Origin: DAOUMU01 sp034409055
GTDB taxonomy: Bacteria; Chloroflexota; Anaerolineae; 4572-78; J111
Direction: 5' to 3'
DNA: 39,343 bases
Assembly (NCBI GenBank): GCA_034409055.1
Contig: DAOUMU010000171.1
Coordinates: forward strand, 1-39,343
Part shown: positions 31,401 through 39,323 of the stretch, one piece after another
Layout of the letters: each line of letters opens with the position of its first letter
Position numbering within the stretch: the first letter of the stretch is position 1
Made by a program: the position numbers and the translations under genes
Notes under the pieces: generated by a model
What the model was told of the DNA's origin: nothing
Databases searched by the model: none
What the model saw: the letters and a program-made list of their open reading frames with translations, nothing else

Positions 31401-32621
31401 CACACCACCGACATCGAGGTCAACCCTGGAGCCACAGTCAACGAGGATTACAACCTGTTTGATGATGGGCCAAACTTTGTCAATGCCGGCACACTCAATA
31501 CCGGTCCCAATAGCCTGGCAGGCAATCCGGCCTTTCTTGACCCGGCCAACGACGATTATCACTTGATGGCCAGCAGTGTAGCCATTAATAGCGGTACTGA
31601 CGCCGGCGTAACCACCGACTTTGAGGGTGACCTGCGGCCCGGTGGTACCGGCTTCGACATTGGCTATGATGAAACTGACTTCACCGCTGATCTAAGCATC
31701 AGCAAGAGCAGCGTCCGAAATCAGAAGGCCGCCGCCATTACCTATACCATTGTTGTTCAGAATCTCGGTCCTAACGACGCCAGCGCCGCTATCGTGTCCG
31801 ATACTATTCCGGCCGGGATCAGTAGTTTCACCTGGACCTGCATCGCCTCCGGTGGAGCCACCTGTAACGTGGCCGGCGGAACCGGAAGCATCAACGAACC
31901 AATCCCAGGCTTTCCGGCTGGTGGACAGGTGGTCTACACTGTCAGAGCCATGCTGCCCAACACGAACACCACCGTGGTCAATGTTGCCACCGTAACTGCC
32001 CCGGCCGGGGTCACCGATCCGCTTCCGACGATCAACAATAGGGCGATTGACATCAGTGAACCAGATGTGAGCGGCAGTCCAGGTGGAGATATTTTCCTGC
32101 CGATCATTTTCAAGGAACCGGTACGAGGAGCGCCCGACCTGGTGGTAAGCGACCTCATAGCCAGCAGCAATGGTATTACCGTAACTATCAAGAACATCGG
32201 CAACAGCCCGGTGGTTGATGCCTTCTGGGTGGATGTCTACATTGAGCCCAGTTCCCCGCCCAGCCAGGTGAACCAGCATTGGTTTGACCTGGCCGGTGAA
32301 GGGTTAGTTTGGGGTGTAACCACACCCATTGCTGTGAACGATGTCCTGGTCCTAACCATTGGTGACCAATATTATTCGGCTGAGAATAGCCACTTCAGTG
32401 GTTCGTTGTCACCCGGCACGCCGGTCTGGGTCCAGGTAGACTCGGTTAATCTGAACACCACCTATGGCGGGGTACTGGAGAGTCACGAGATCAGCGGTGG
32501 GGCCTACAACAATATCACCCACACAGTTTCGGCAGCCAGCTTGACCGTTGCTCTGCCCCCTGCTGCCGGTAGCGCGCCACCGGCTTCGGGCGGTAATCTG
32601 CCACCAAGGAATGAGAATTAA
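28443..32621 (+). CDS. Large secreted beta-helix repeat protein with DUF11-like and CARDB-like domains
   Basis: 1392 residues; ATG 28443 has GGAGGAGAG upstream, and the longer frame from 28416 is less likely. A signal peptide ends near residue 33. The N-terminal module (DTAGCGDVASPCATVQFAVDEA) is the usual start of secreted right-handed beta-helix proteins of this class. Residues ~130-1000 contain more than a dozen copies of T-Q/R-FISNTA-x4-GGG alternating with GGxFERN-type units, as in polymorphic outer membrane protein repeats. A DUF11-like domain follows (ADLSISKSSVRNQ to VATVTAPAG), then a CARDB-like domain (APDLVVSDLIASSNG). There is no cell-wall sorting motif or clear C-terminal anchor. 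A surface adhesin or matrix protein is likely. It is divergent from the heme-sensor kinase. Confidence 0.88.
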   Translation: MNRMLPALSLGLGLILTFLWGLGTVPSIAQARDNQNETQVTLAHYVPQPQVGTGFIRVAITGTDTAGCGDVASPCATVQFAVDEANVGDEILIAAGTYSGVQVRNGMAQTVYISKSLIVRGGYTTTDSFAASDPIANPTILDAQGSGRVMVITGSGVNATIENLTVTRGRVEGNGLCPPDCGGGIFAANALSLTNVSVISNTAERDGGGVAVILTTTLTNVRFERNMAGFNGDGGGLLVDSGPVSISGTTFISNTSSLAGGGAQVAGPTTIINSRFERNVSLFNVGGGLKTSAAPSISQTISISNTTFISNTTLCSGSLPICHGGGMYAFDVNVVLINSHFENNRCTDTGCDGGGLYLSRAFNASALTLLNTDFISNTAGRSGGGAYGTNLVSLTGGRFERNQASGSGLTFSDGGGGLYAGTLSLSGTQFISNTSLKDGGGVWAGATASLTGGRFEGNASSRHGGGLAVRAFASPLTLRDTRFISNTAQNNGGGLWIEINGATLNGGLFERNTTLSNEGDGAGLWVFHNLTLTGTQFISNTAQNNGGGAFVSSGNATLNGGHFERNQARGTDFFKDGGGGVYVNNGDLTGTGTQFVGNISQNHGGGGVVRGVTNLTNVLFQDNSVDRSGGGLFTFNTLTVASSQFISNTASDIGGGAFTTGEARLTNSLFRQNRSSGGLGQGGGLRALTMTVTSTQFISNFASFVGGGALAFGTANLSDSLFQDNISDGSGGGLSTSFNPLTLTNTRFINNTAAIRGGGIAGNSIKINLNGGLFQNNRANTNSGGGLSTSGQLILTGTQFISNSAMLDGGGAWANSGAILTNGHFERNLSSEGNGGGLAAPLGHLTLNDSDNRFVGNTAGLDGGGAFSFDATLVGGRFENNLAQSHGGGLRVRRSLILTNSAFINNNAAALGGGVVISNTSGRTNRLVNGLFARNRAGQNGASLYLDTNGSVNILHATIASPTLATGQAIYINGGVANITNTIIASHTTDIEVNPGATVNEDYNLFDDGPNFVNAGTLNTGPNSLAGNPAFLDPANDDYHLMASSVAINSGTDAGVTTDFEGDLRPGGTGFDIGYDETDFTADLSISKSSVRNQKAAAITYTIVVQNLGPNDASAAIVSDTIPAGISSFTWTCIASGGATCNVAGGTGSINEPIPGFPAGGQVVYTVRAMLPNTNTTVVNVATVTAPAGVTDPLPTINNRAIDISEPDVSGSPGGDIFLPIIFKEPVRGAPDLVVSDLIASSNGITVTIKNIGNSPVVDAFWVDVYIEPSSPPSQVNQHWFDLAGEGLVWGVTTPIAVNDVLVLTIGDQYYSAENSHFSGSLSPGTPVWVQVDSVNLNTTYGGVLESHEISGGAYNNITHTVSAASLTVALPPAAGSAPPASGGNLPPRNEN

Positions 32622-32643
32622 TTAACTTTCCCATTTGCTCCCG

Positions 32644-32667
32644 CTGGACACCTGCCCTTGCGTCCAG
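32644..32667 (+). terminator. Weak hairpin after the beta-helix gene
   Basis: CTGGAC-N12-GTCCAG, 20 bp after the stop and without a T-run. Confidence 0.25.
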
Positions 32668-32723
32668 GTTATACGGAGTAGCTTAAATATATATGTGGCT
32701 TGATGGTAATTGATAGGTTCTAA

Positions 32724-32855
32724 GCCGCCCCCCTAGCCCCCCAAAGGGGGGAATCTGAGCATCGCTCCCCCCGCTGGAAGGTTGGGGATCAGGCGGCTAC
32801 TCTATAACTCACAAGATTTCCATCGCTCCCCCCGCTGGGGGGTTGGGGGGGCCAT
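32724..32855. repeat. C/G-rich fold-back and direct repeats
   Basis: 32737-32751 is CCCCCC-AAA-GGGGGG. Two direct copies of ATCGCTCCCCCCGCTGG follow (near 32761 and 32822). This type of C-rich word is common as a dispersed repeat. It fills the convergent space between the beta-helix gene and the HtrA gene. A further hairpin, GCCAAATCC (32921-32929) with GGATTTGGC (32945-32953), may terminate the HtrA transcript. Confidence 0.6.
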
Positions 32856-33003
32856 CCAAGACCCTAAATCAGCCGCCAACTTCGTATAACTCAACTCAGT
32901 ATAACGCAGGCGCAAGTGTTGCCAAATCCAGCGGTTTATGGCCCGGATTTGGCAATCCGGGCCGAGCGAAAACTGTATTTCGGCCAGGGTTTCATCAATT
33001 TCA

Positions 33004-34146
33004 TCAAGCCCGCTCACCAAGCGTCAGCGTCGTCTGGAACGTTTCGCCGTTGCGCAGAATGTCAAGGGTGATGGTTTCGCCGGCCACATGCTCAAGCAGC
33101 AAGCTGACCAGGGGGTGGCGATCATCCACGGGCTGACCGTCTATGGCCACGATTACGTCGCCTGCTTGCAGGCCGGCCCGGCTGGCCGGGCTGCCGGGGA
33201 CGATCTCCTGCAGCAGGGCGCCCTCGGTAATCGGTAAGGCCTCCTCGGTGGCCAACTGGGGATTGAGGGGCTGGTATTGGATGCCCAGGAAAGAGGGCTT
33301 AACCTCCCCGGTTTCGACCAGATGACGGACGATGATCCGGGCCACGTTGCTGGGGATGGCAAAGCCCAACCCCTCAGCCTCGGAGAAGCCACCGCGCACG
33401 ACCATGGCATTAATGCCGACCACTTGTCCGTCTAAATTAATCAACGGACCGCCACTGTTCCCGTGGTTAATGGCCGCATCGGTCTGCAACAGGCCGCGCA
33501 GGCCGCCGAGTTCGCGGTTGAAGCCGCTCAATACCCCGGCGGTGACCGTGTTCTGATACCGGCCGAGGGCAGAACCGATGGCGATCACGTCGGCTCCGAG
33601 GGGGAGTTCACTGGAGTCGCCCCATTGAGCCACCGCCGGTACCGGGCCATCCACCTTCAACACGGCCAGATCAAAATCCGGGGCCGTACCCACCAGGGCG
33701 GCTGGCGCTGTACCGCCTTGGGCGTAAATGATGGTCAAGTTCCGGGCCCCTTCGACCACGTGATTGTTGGTAACCACGTATCCGGCGGAATTGATGAAGA
33801 CGCCCGATCCGCTGCCACTGCCACGCAGGCCCTGGTTGATGACCGTGACCACGGCCGGTAGCACCATGTTCACCGCCTCTACGGAGTTTGATTCCTCAGC
33901 AACGGCCGGCGACTGATGGGCCACTCCCGGAGCAGGATCGCTGCCGGGGGCTAACTTCAGGTTGACCGAATCTGTAGCCGGGATACTGTTTGCAATAGGC
34001 TGAACCAGGGCAGGTTGCGAACGGGTTGCCAATTCGTTGGCTATGACGTAACCGGCTACCCCCCCGGCCACGGTCCCTGTCAGCAGACTGACGATAATGA
34101 TGAGACCCCCAATGAGCCATAGATAGGGCTTATAACGATGATGCAT
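33004..34146 (-). CDS. HtrA/DegP-type serine protease with PDZ domain
   Basis: 380 residues; ATG 34146 follows AAGGAG. One N-terminal membrane helix (~9-35) anchors it, with the protease outside. The catalytic triad is visible: H129 (TNNHVV), D159 (DFDLAVLKV) and S231 (GNSGGP). A single PDZ domain occupies ~285-380 (LGIQYQPLN, GSPASRAGLQAGDVIVAIDG). This is the normal architecture of DegS/HtrA-like envelope proteases that degrade or check misfolded proteins. It stands alone, transcribed towards the beta-helix gene. A weak promoter-like TATTAT lies within about 60 bp upstream, next to the CGCAGAT-type repeat. Confidence 0.95.
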   Translation of the reverse strand: MHHRYKPYLWLIGGLIIIVSLLTGTVAGGVAGYVIANELATRSQPALVQPIANSIPATDSVNLKLAPGSDPAPGVAHQSPAVAEESNSVEAVNMVLPAVVTVINQGLRGSGSGSGVFINSAGYVVTNNHVVEGARNLTIIYAQGGTAPAALVGTAPDFDLAVLKVDGPVPAVAQWGDSSELPLGADVIAIGSALGRYQNTVTAGVLSGFNRELGGLRGLLQTDAAINHGNSGGPLINLDGQVVGINAMVVRGGFSEAEGLGFAIPSNVARIIVRHLVETGEVKPSFLGIQYQPLNPQLATEEALPITEGALLQEIVPGSPASRAGLQAGDVIVAIDGQPVDDRHPLVSLLLEHVAGETITLDILRNGETFQTTLTLGERA

Positions 34147-34191
34147 GATACACTCCTTGTTCGTTTTGCTTGGTTATAATAATTTGCTTAG

Positions 34192-34233
34192 ATTTTTATC
34201 TGCACCCATCTGCGTTTATCTGCGTAATCAGCG
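34192..34233. repeat. CATCTGCG-type dispersed repeat upstream of HtrA gene
   Basis: ATCTGCACCCATCTGCGTTTATCTGCG words; the inverse copy lies at 12291-12331. It sits just upstream of the probable HtrA promoter. Confidence 0.6.
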
Positions 34234-34408
34234 TGCTATCAATCCAATCACATATTTTGAAGACGATGTCCCTTTTATCCAACTGGCTTGAGAATAGGGT
34301 AACGGGCGTAAATGAGAGGAGGCTTAAACGAAAATAAAGGGATTATTAGAAAGCAAAGCTGAAACATGCCCATTTTGATAATTGTGGCTGCAAAGTTTTC
34401 ATGCTAGA

Positions 34409-34707
34409 CTCATTTCCAGGGTAAAATGTAGGCAAGGTATCCCTATACCCCGCCCGCCGAGGCATGGGGATGCCCCGGCTACATAATTCGCTGAACTCAT
34501 TTCCAGGGTAAAACGTAGGCAAGGCATCCCTATGCCTTGCCGCTGGAGTATTCCTATGCCCCGCCCGCCGAGGCATGGGGATGCCCCACTCGCCGAGGCA
34601 TGGAGATGCCTCGGCTACATAATTTGCTAAACTCATTTCCAGGGTACAACGTAGGCAAGGCATCCCTATGCCTTGTCGCCGGCGCATAGGGATGTGCCGG
34701 CTACGGT
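34409..34707. repeat. Direct repeats carrying GGCATCCCTATGCC palindromes
   Basis: Three copies of CTCATTTCCAGGGTA start at 34409, 34496 and 34632. Each is followed by GTAGGCAAGGCATCCC-type and GAGGCATGGGGATGCC-type inverted words and most end with GGCTACATAATT. The middle copy has an extra palindrome pair. The same palindrome words recur at 37549-37634. The rest of the 34147-34753 gap shows no gene; a minus-strand open frame here is only the translated repeat. Confidence 0.8.
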
Positions 34708-34753
34708 TTTGCTCTGAATTTTGATCTACCGAGATGATTAGGAGGAATAGTTA

Positions 34754-35929
34754 ATGCCCCAAACTCGTATTCTACTCTTCACCGGGAAAGGTGGTGTTGG
34801 CAAAACAACCGTGGCTGCAGCAACGGCGCTGCAGGCAGCCGAGTTGGGTTACAAAACGTTGGTCATCTCCACCGATCCGGCCCATAGCCTGGCCGATGCG
34901 CTGGACCATCCGGTGGGGCCTGAGCCGGCCGAGATTCTGCCGAACCTGTACGGCCAGGAGCTTGACATTTACTACTCCATCAAAAAATACTGGGGTAATA
35001 TGCGGCAACTCATCCTGAGCGTGCTCAAATGGCGGGGGATGGACCGCATGCTGGCCGAAGAAATGGCCGTCTTGCCGGGCATGGAGGAAACGGCCGCTTT
35101 CTTGTGGCTGGAGTTATTCTATCGCACCGGTGGATATGACCTGATTATCATCGACAGCGCCCCTACCGGTGAGACCCTGAAGCACTTAACCCTGCCCCAG
35201 GTGAGCCAGTGGTGGCTGACTCGGGTGCTGCCTATACAGAAGCTAACCCAAAAATCGGTCGGCTCGGTGGTGCGGAAAGTGACCGGAGTCCCCCTGGATA
35301 CGGGCTTAAAAGAGCTGGAGAGTTTCTACGACAAGCTGATGCTTATTCAGGAGATTATGAGCAAACCCAAGATTTGCTCCATCCGCCTGGTGCTGAATCC
35401 GGAAAGAATGGTCATCCAGGAAGCGCTCCGGGCCTATACCTATCTGCAATTGTACGGGTATCCCGTGGATGCGGTCATCGTCAACCGCATCCTGCCGCCG
35501 GAAAGTGCCGAGGCCGGGTTTGGGGAGTATCTGGCCGCGCAGCAGCGCTACCTGGCTGAAATTGAAGACACCTTCGCCCCCCTGCCCATTTTTCGGGTGC
35601 CCCATTTAGGGCGGGAAATCTTTGGTCCTGACCGGCTGAGGGAAATTGCCACTCAGCTCTACCAGGGGCAGGACCCCCGGCAGGTCTTCTTTATTGAAAA
35701 ACCTTACCACTTCATCGAGCAGAAGCACGGCTATCTGTTGAGCATCCGGCTGCCCTTCCTGACAGAGGAGGAGGTATCGGTCAACCAGCATGGAGACGAG
35801 TTGATCATCCAGGCCAAAAATCGCCGCCGCAATCTCTTTCTGCCCCGGTTTTTAGCTTATTACAAGGTGACAAATTTTCAGATGATGGATGGCCGTCTAC
35901 TGGTGCGCTTCGAAAAGGTAAAATCATGA
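34754..35929 (+). CDS. ArsA/Get3-family ATPase with C-terminal HSP20-like domain
   Basis: 391 residues; ATG 34754 follows TAGGAGG. The deviant Walker A GKGGVGKTT (11-19) is followed by STDPAHSLADAL (switch I) and IIDSAPTGETLKHL, the ArsA signature. Only one ATPase half is present. Residues ~305-391 (LLSIRLPFLTEEEVSVNQHGDELIIQAKNR) match the HSP20-like domain often appended to bacterial ArsA homologues. No arsB, arsR or arsD is nearby, so arsenite export is not indicated; a Get3-like targeting or chaperone role is as likely. It overlaps the next gene by 4 nt. Confidence 0.92.
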   Translation: MPQTRILLFTGKGGVGKTTVAAATALQAAELGYKTLVISTDPAHSLADALDHPVGPEPAEILPNLYGQELDIYYSIKKYWGNMRQLILSVLKWRGMDRMLAEEMAVLPGMEETAAFLWLELFYRTGGYDLIIIDSAPTGETLKHLTLPQVSQWWLTRVLPIQKLTQKSVGSVVRKVTGVPLDTGLKELESFYDKLMLIQEIMSKPKICSIRLVLNPERMVIQEALRAYTYLQLYGYPVDAVIVNRILPPESAEAGFGEYLAAQQRYLAEIEDTFAPLPIFRVPHLGREIFGPDRLREIATQLYQGQDPRQVFFIEKPYHFIEQKHGYLLSIRLPFLTEEEVSVNQHGDELIIQAKNRRRNLFLPRFLAYYKVTNFQMMDGRLLVRFEKVKS

Positions 35930-37512
35930 AAGCAGATTTAATTCTTCACAACGCTCGTGTTTACACCGTTGACCCGGCCCTGCCCTGGGCCGCAGCCGTG
36001 GCCTGTGCTGACGGTCGCATTGTGGCCGTTGGAACCAACGACGAGGTCATGGCCCTGGCCGGTCCGGACACCGAACTTATCGACGCGGCAGGACGATTGG
36101 TGCTGCCGGGCTTGATCGATGCCCACGTTCATTTTCTACAATACGCCATTCGCAGCCACGAGGTGAATCTGTTCGGGGTGCGTGATTTTGCGGAAGTGAG
36201 CCGGCGGATACGCCGGGCCGTTGAAAATGCTGAACCGGGCGATTGGGTGCAGGGTTGGGGTTGGGATGAAAATTTGTGGGGGATCCGGCCCAGCCGGGCT
36301 CACCTGGACCCTATCGCTCCCCACACCCCGGTTGTGCTGCGCCGGCTCGATATGCATACCTATTGGCTCAACAGCGCCGCCTTGAAGCAGGCCGGTATCA
36401 CTCGTGAAACCCCTGATCCGCCCGAAAGTCGCCTGGAGCGCGATGCCACAGGTGAACTGACCGGCCTCCTGCGCGAGTGGAACGCCATCCGGCTGGTTGA
36501 ACCCCATATCCCCCAGCCCGACACCGCCACGCTGCAAGCCTGGCTGCGAGAGGCCATAGCCGAAGCCCATCGGCTTGGCCTGACCGGCATTCACGACCAG
36601 CGCGTGCAGCGAGAAGGTCGCCAGACTTTTCGCCTCTTCCAGGCCCTGCGTCACCAGGAGGAACTTGACCTGCGCGTCCACATGCACATCGCCGCCGAGC
36701 ACCTGCCCGAGGCCGCTACGCTGGGCCTGCAACCCGGCTTTGGCGACGACCGGCTGTGGCTGGGTCACGTGAAGGCGTTTGCCGATGGTACCATGGGCTC
36801 CCGGACCGCTCTCATGATCGAACCCTTCGAGGGTGAACCGGACAATTATGGCCTGGCCATAACCCCGGCCGACGCCCTGTGGGAGCTGGCCAGCCAGGTT
36901 GACCAGGCCGGCTTTCCCCTATCCATTCATGCCATTGGCGACCTGGCGGTGCGTCAGGTCATCGACGTGCTGAGCGAGTTCCAGCCCGACCCACAGTGGC
37001 CGCACCGTATTGAGCACGTCCAGATTATTCACCCCAACGACCTGGCCCGGTTGAGCCGGTACGGCCTGGTCGCCTCGGTCCAACCGGTGCATCTGTGCAC
37101 CGATTGGCCCACCGCCGACCGGGTCTGGGGGCCACGGGCCCGCTACACTTACGCCTTTCGCTCGCTGCTGGCCCATGGGATCCGGCTGGCCCTGGGTTCT
37201 GATGCCCCGGTGGCACCTTTAGACCCGATGCTGGGTATTTACGCGGCCGTCACCCGGCAGGATCAGCAAGGGCAACCTGAAGGTGGTTGGTATCCAGAGG
37301 AGCGAATCGGTGTAGCCGAAGCCATCCACGGTTATACTATGGGCCCGGCCTACGTAGCCGGCCAGCAGCATCGCCAGGGGTCTATCACGCCCGGTAAGTG
37401 GGCTGACCTGATAATGCTGGCCCGCAATATCTTCGAAATTCCGCCCGCCGAAATTGCCGAAACCCGGGTGGATTTGACCATTTTCGATGGTCGGGTCGTC
37501 TATCGGGCATGA
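35926..37512 (+). CDS. Amidohydrolase-superfamily enzyme (YtcJ-like, amidohydrolase 3)
   Basis: 528 residues; its ATG overlaps the ArsA-like stop (ATGA). Metal-site motifs: DAHVHF (H67, H69), a His in FPLSIHAIGD, a His in HRIEHVQI, and Asp in ALGSDAPV. KAFADGTMGSRTA is the typical YtcJ segment. These enzymes hydrolyse amide or related C-N bonds; the substrate is unknown. The coupling to the ArsA-like ATPase is tight, but no functional link is established. Confidence 0.92.
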   Translation: MKADLILHNARVYTVDPALPWAAAVACADGRIVAVGTNDEVMALAGPDTELIDAAGRLVLPGLIDAHVHFLQYAIRSHEVNLFGVRDFAEVSRRIRRAVENAEPGDWVQGWGWDENLWGIRPSRAHLDPIAPHTPVVLRRLDMHTYWLNSAALKQAGITRETPDPPESRLERDATGELTGLLREWNAIRLVEPHIPQPDTATLQAWLREAIAEAHRLGLTGIHDQRVQREGRQTFRLFQALRHQEELDLRVHMHIAAEHLPEAATLGLQPGFGDDRLWLGHVKAFADGTMGSRTALMIEPFEGEPDNYGLAITPADALWELASQVDQAGFPLSIHAIGDLAVRQVIDVLSEFQPDPQWPHRIEHVQIIHPNDLARLSRYGLVASVQPVHLCTDWPTADRVWGPRARYTYAFRSLLAHGIRLALGSDAPVAPLDPMLGIYAAVTRQDQQGQPEGGWYPEERIGVAEAIHGYTMGPAYVAGQQHRQGSITPGKWADLIMLARNIFEIPPAEIAETRVDLTIFDGRVVYRA

Positions 37513-37530
37513 GGGGCAGGATAAGCTGCT

Positions 37531-37549
37531 ACTTGTCCCAGGGACAAGT
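37531..37549 (+). terminator. Perfect hairpin ACTTGTCCC-A-GGGACAAGT
   Basis: 9-bp perfect arms starting 18 nt after the amidohydrolase stop. There is no T-run; it may terminate or stabilise the transcript end, or be part of the adjacent repeat. Confidence 0.45.
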
Positions 37550-37634
37550 AGGCGGAGCATCCCTATGTATACGCCCCGTAGCAAGGGCATCCCTATGCCC
37601 GCCGTAGACGCATGGGGATGCGTTTGCTACGTCG
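37549..37634. repeat. GCATCCCTATGC palindrome repeat, second locus
   Basis: GGGCATCCCTATGCCC and GACGCATGGGGATGCG words, as at 34409-34707. The two loci flank the ArsA-like/amidohydrolase gene pair. The rest of the 37513-37816 gap shows no gene. Confidence 0.75.
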
Positions 37635-37816
37635 GTCACAACCGAAATGCAAGGTCCCGATTTGATTTCATCCTCAATTTCCCTATTATAAGGCAAAATG
37701 CTGCGTAATGTGGGGGGACACATAGAGCGTGGTGCATAAGGATAGGATGTGCTCCACGCTTTGCCTTCTATTGGTAAACGACAACATGACCCAAACTTTA
37801 TAAAGGAGAAAACCTG

Positions 37817-39034
37817 ATGGTTCCTGTCCTGGACGATAAGCGACTCTTACAAGACCTGGAAACATTAGCCCAATTCGGAGCCAGTGCTGGTGGTGGGGTG
37901 AACCGCGTTGCTTATAGCCCGGCGGACCAGGAGGCTCGGGCCTGGGTAGAGGCCCGGATGCAGGAGATTGGGTTGGAGGTCCGTACCGACCCGGCGGGCA
38001 ACAGTATTGGCCTTTATCCGGGCCAGTCACCCGACTTGCCCCCTCTGGCCCTGGGTTCGCATACCGACACCGTGCCCGAAGGGGGGCGTTACGACGGAGC
38101 GTTGGGCGTCCTGGCGGCCCTGACCTGTGTCCGGGCCTTACGGGCGGCTGATGTTCGCTTACGCCACCCGGTTGAGGTCATCAACTTTGCCGCCGAAGAG
38201 GCCACCATGTCTAGCGGCACCCTGGGTAGTCAAGCCATGACCGGTGCCTTGGAGCCAGCAGTCGTGGAGCGACCGGCGTGGGATGGTCGGCCGGTAGCAG
38301 ACCATCTCCGGGCGGCCGGTCTCGATCCGGTAACGATTACCCAGGCCGGTCGGCCCCGAGGGAGTTTGGCCGCCTTCCTGGAACTACACGTGGAGCAGGG
38401 TGGTACCCTGGAGGCGGCCGGTCTGCCGGTGGGCGTGGTCGAAGGTATTGTCGGCATTTGGCGCTACCGGGTTACTTTTTTGGGCTATGCCAATCACGCC
38501 GGTACCACGCCGATGGCCGGTCGCCGGGATGCCTTGGTTATGGCCGCTCCTTTTATTCTGGCCGTGCGGGATATTGCCATAAATCGGGGGATTGTTGGCA
38601 CAATCGGCAGCCTGCATTTGCAACCGGGAGCACCCAACGTCATCCCCGGTCAGGTGGAGTTGAGTGTAGAAATCCGAGGTTTGCACGAAACCGAGTTGGA
38701 GCAGGTCGAGGCGGAGCTGGCCGGGCAGGCTCAAAAGGCTGGGGCCAGGTTCGACCTTGTCTCCCGCAAGCCGCCGGTCAAGTCGGACCCCCGGCTCCTG
38801 GCTGCCCTGGTCGCCGCTTGTGATGAATTAGAACTGCCCTACCGGCCTATGCCCAGTGGGGCGGGCCACGATGCCATGTCTATCGCCCATATCGCGCCCC
38901 AGGCCATGCTGTTCGTGCCCAGCCAGGGTGGGGTCAGTCACTCCCCGGACGAGTACACCAACCCGGAAAGCTGTGTGGCCGGAGCGCGGGTGCTGTTGGC
39001 TGCTCTGCTCAAGTTAGATGAGAGCATTTGGTAA
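37817..39034 (+). CDS. M20-family Zn-dependent hydrolase (carbamoylase/allantoate amidohydrolase type)
   Basis: 405 residues; ATG 37817 follows AAAGGAG. Metal-site motifs: GSHTDTVPEGGRYDGALG (H82, D93), FAAEEAT (E127, E128), a His in FLELHVEQGG, and the C-terminal GVSHSPDEYT. LHVEQG and NHAGTTPM are hallmarks of the HyuC/AllC/beta-ureidopropionase branch. These cleave N-carbamoyl amino acids or allantoate in the cytoplasm. It follows an amidohydrolase gene, which would fit hydantoin- or ureide-like substrates, but a 304-bp repeat-rich gap makes a shared operon uncertain. The stop codon lies inside the left arm of a long palindrome. Confidence 0.93.
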   Translation: MVPVLDDKRLLQDLETLAQFGASAGGGVNRVAYSPADQEARAWVEARMQEIGLEVRTDPAGNSIGLYPGQSPDLPPLALGSHTDTVPEGGRYDGALGVLAALTCVRALRAADVRLRHPVEVINFAAEEATMSSGTLGSQAMTGALEPAVVERPAWDGRPVADHLRAAGLDPVTITQAGRPRGSLAAFLELHVEQGGTLEAAGLPVGVVEGIVGIWRYRVTFLGYANHAGTTPMAGRRDALVMAAPFILAVRDIAINRGIVGTIGSLHLQPGAPNVIPGQVELSVEIRGLHETELEQVEAELAGQAQKAGARFDLVSRKPPVKSDPRLLAALVAACDELELPYRPMPSGAGHDAMSIAHIAPQAMLFVPSQGGVSHSPDEYTNPESCVAGARVLLAALLKLDESIW

Positions 39035-39192
39035 TTGATTTCAAAGTAGGTACAAGTTGTCCAATCGGGCGTTGGTAGGGGCGAGGCAACTCGGATTGAG
39101 GTTTGTTTTGGAAAGACAGGTTGCTTTCCGAGTTGCCTCGCCCCTACCAACGCCCGATTGGACAACTTGTACCTACTTTGAAATCAATTACC
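39030..39192. repeat. 65-bp perfect inverted repeat overlapping a stop codon
   Basis: Arms 39030-39094 and 39128-39192 are perfectly complementary, with a 33-nt spacer. The left arm begins in the last sense codon of the M20 gene. The core words GTTGGTAGGGGCGAGGCAAC and CAAGTTGTCC recall other dispersed fold-backs. It lies 6 bp from the right terminal repeat. Confidence 0.9.
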
Positions 39193-39198
39193 GGCCTT

Positions 39199-39323
39199 AG
39201 GCAGTTCCGAAAAAATAATTGTCCCAACTCCGTGAAACGTGAAGCGTGAAACGTGATGTGTTTACGCCATAAACCCTCACGTTTCACGTTTTACGCTTCA
39301 CGCCGCCGAAAGTTTTGGGATGA
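39199..39323. repeat. Right copy of window-terminal inverted repeat
   Basis: Reverse complement of 1-125 with one mismatch. A further TTCGGAACTCCCT (39331-39343) at the very end resembles the repeat's own tail TTCGGAACTGCCT, as if another copy starts there. Confidence 0.9.

Noticed and set aside
34346..34687. Minus-strand open frame of 113 codons
   Set aside because: It is the translation of the palindromic direct repeats at 34409-34707 (recurring PRRAGHR and YPGNE motifs), with no ribosome site.
34754..35929. Arsenic resistance operon
   Set aside because: Only a single-half ArsA-like ATPase is present, with no ArsB, ArsR, ArsC or ArsD nearby and an HSP20-like tail.
1..39323. Whole window as a transposon or integrative element with 125-bp terminal inverted repeats
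   Set aside because: No transposase, integrase, target duplication or cargo-type boundary is visible, and the repeat is made of words that occur at many internal places.
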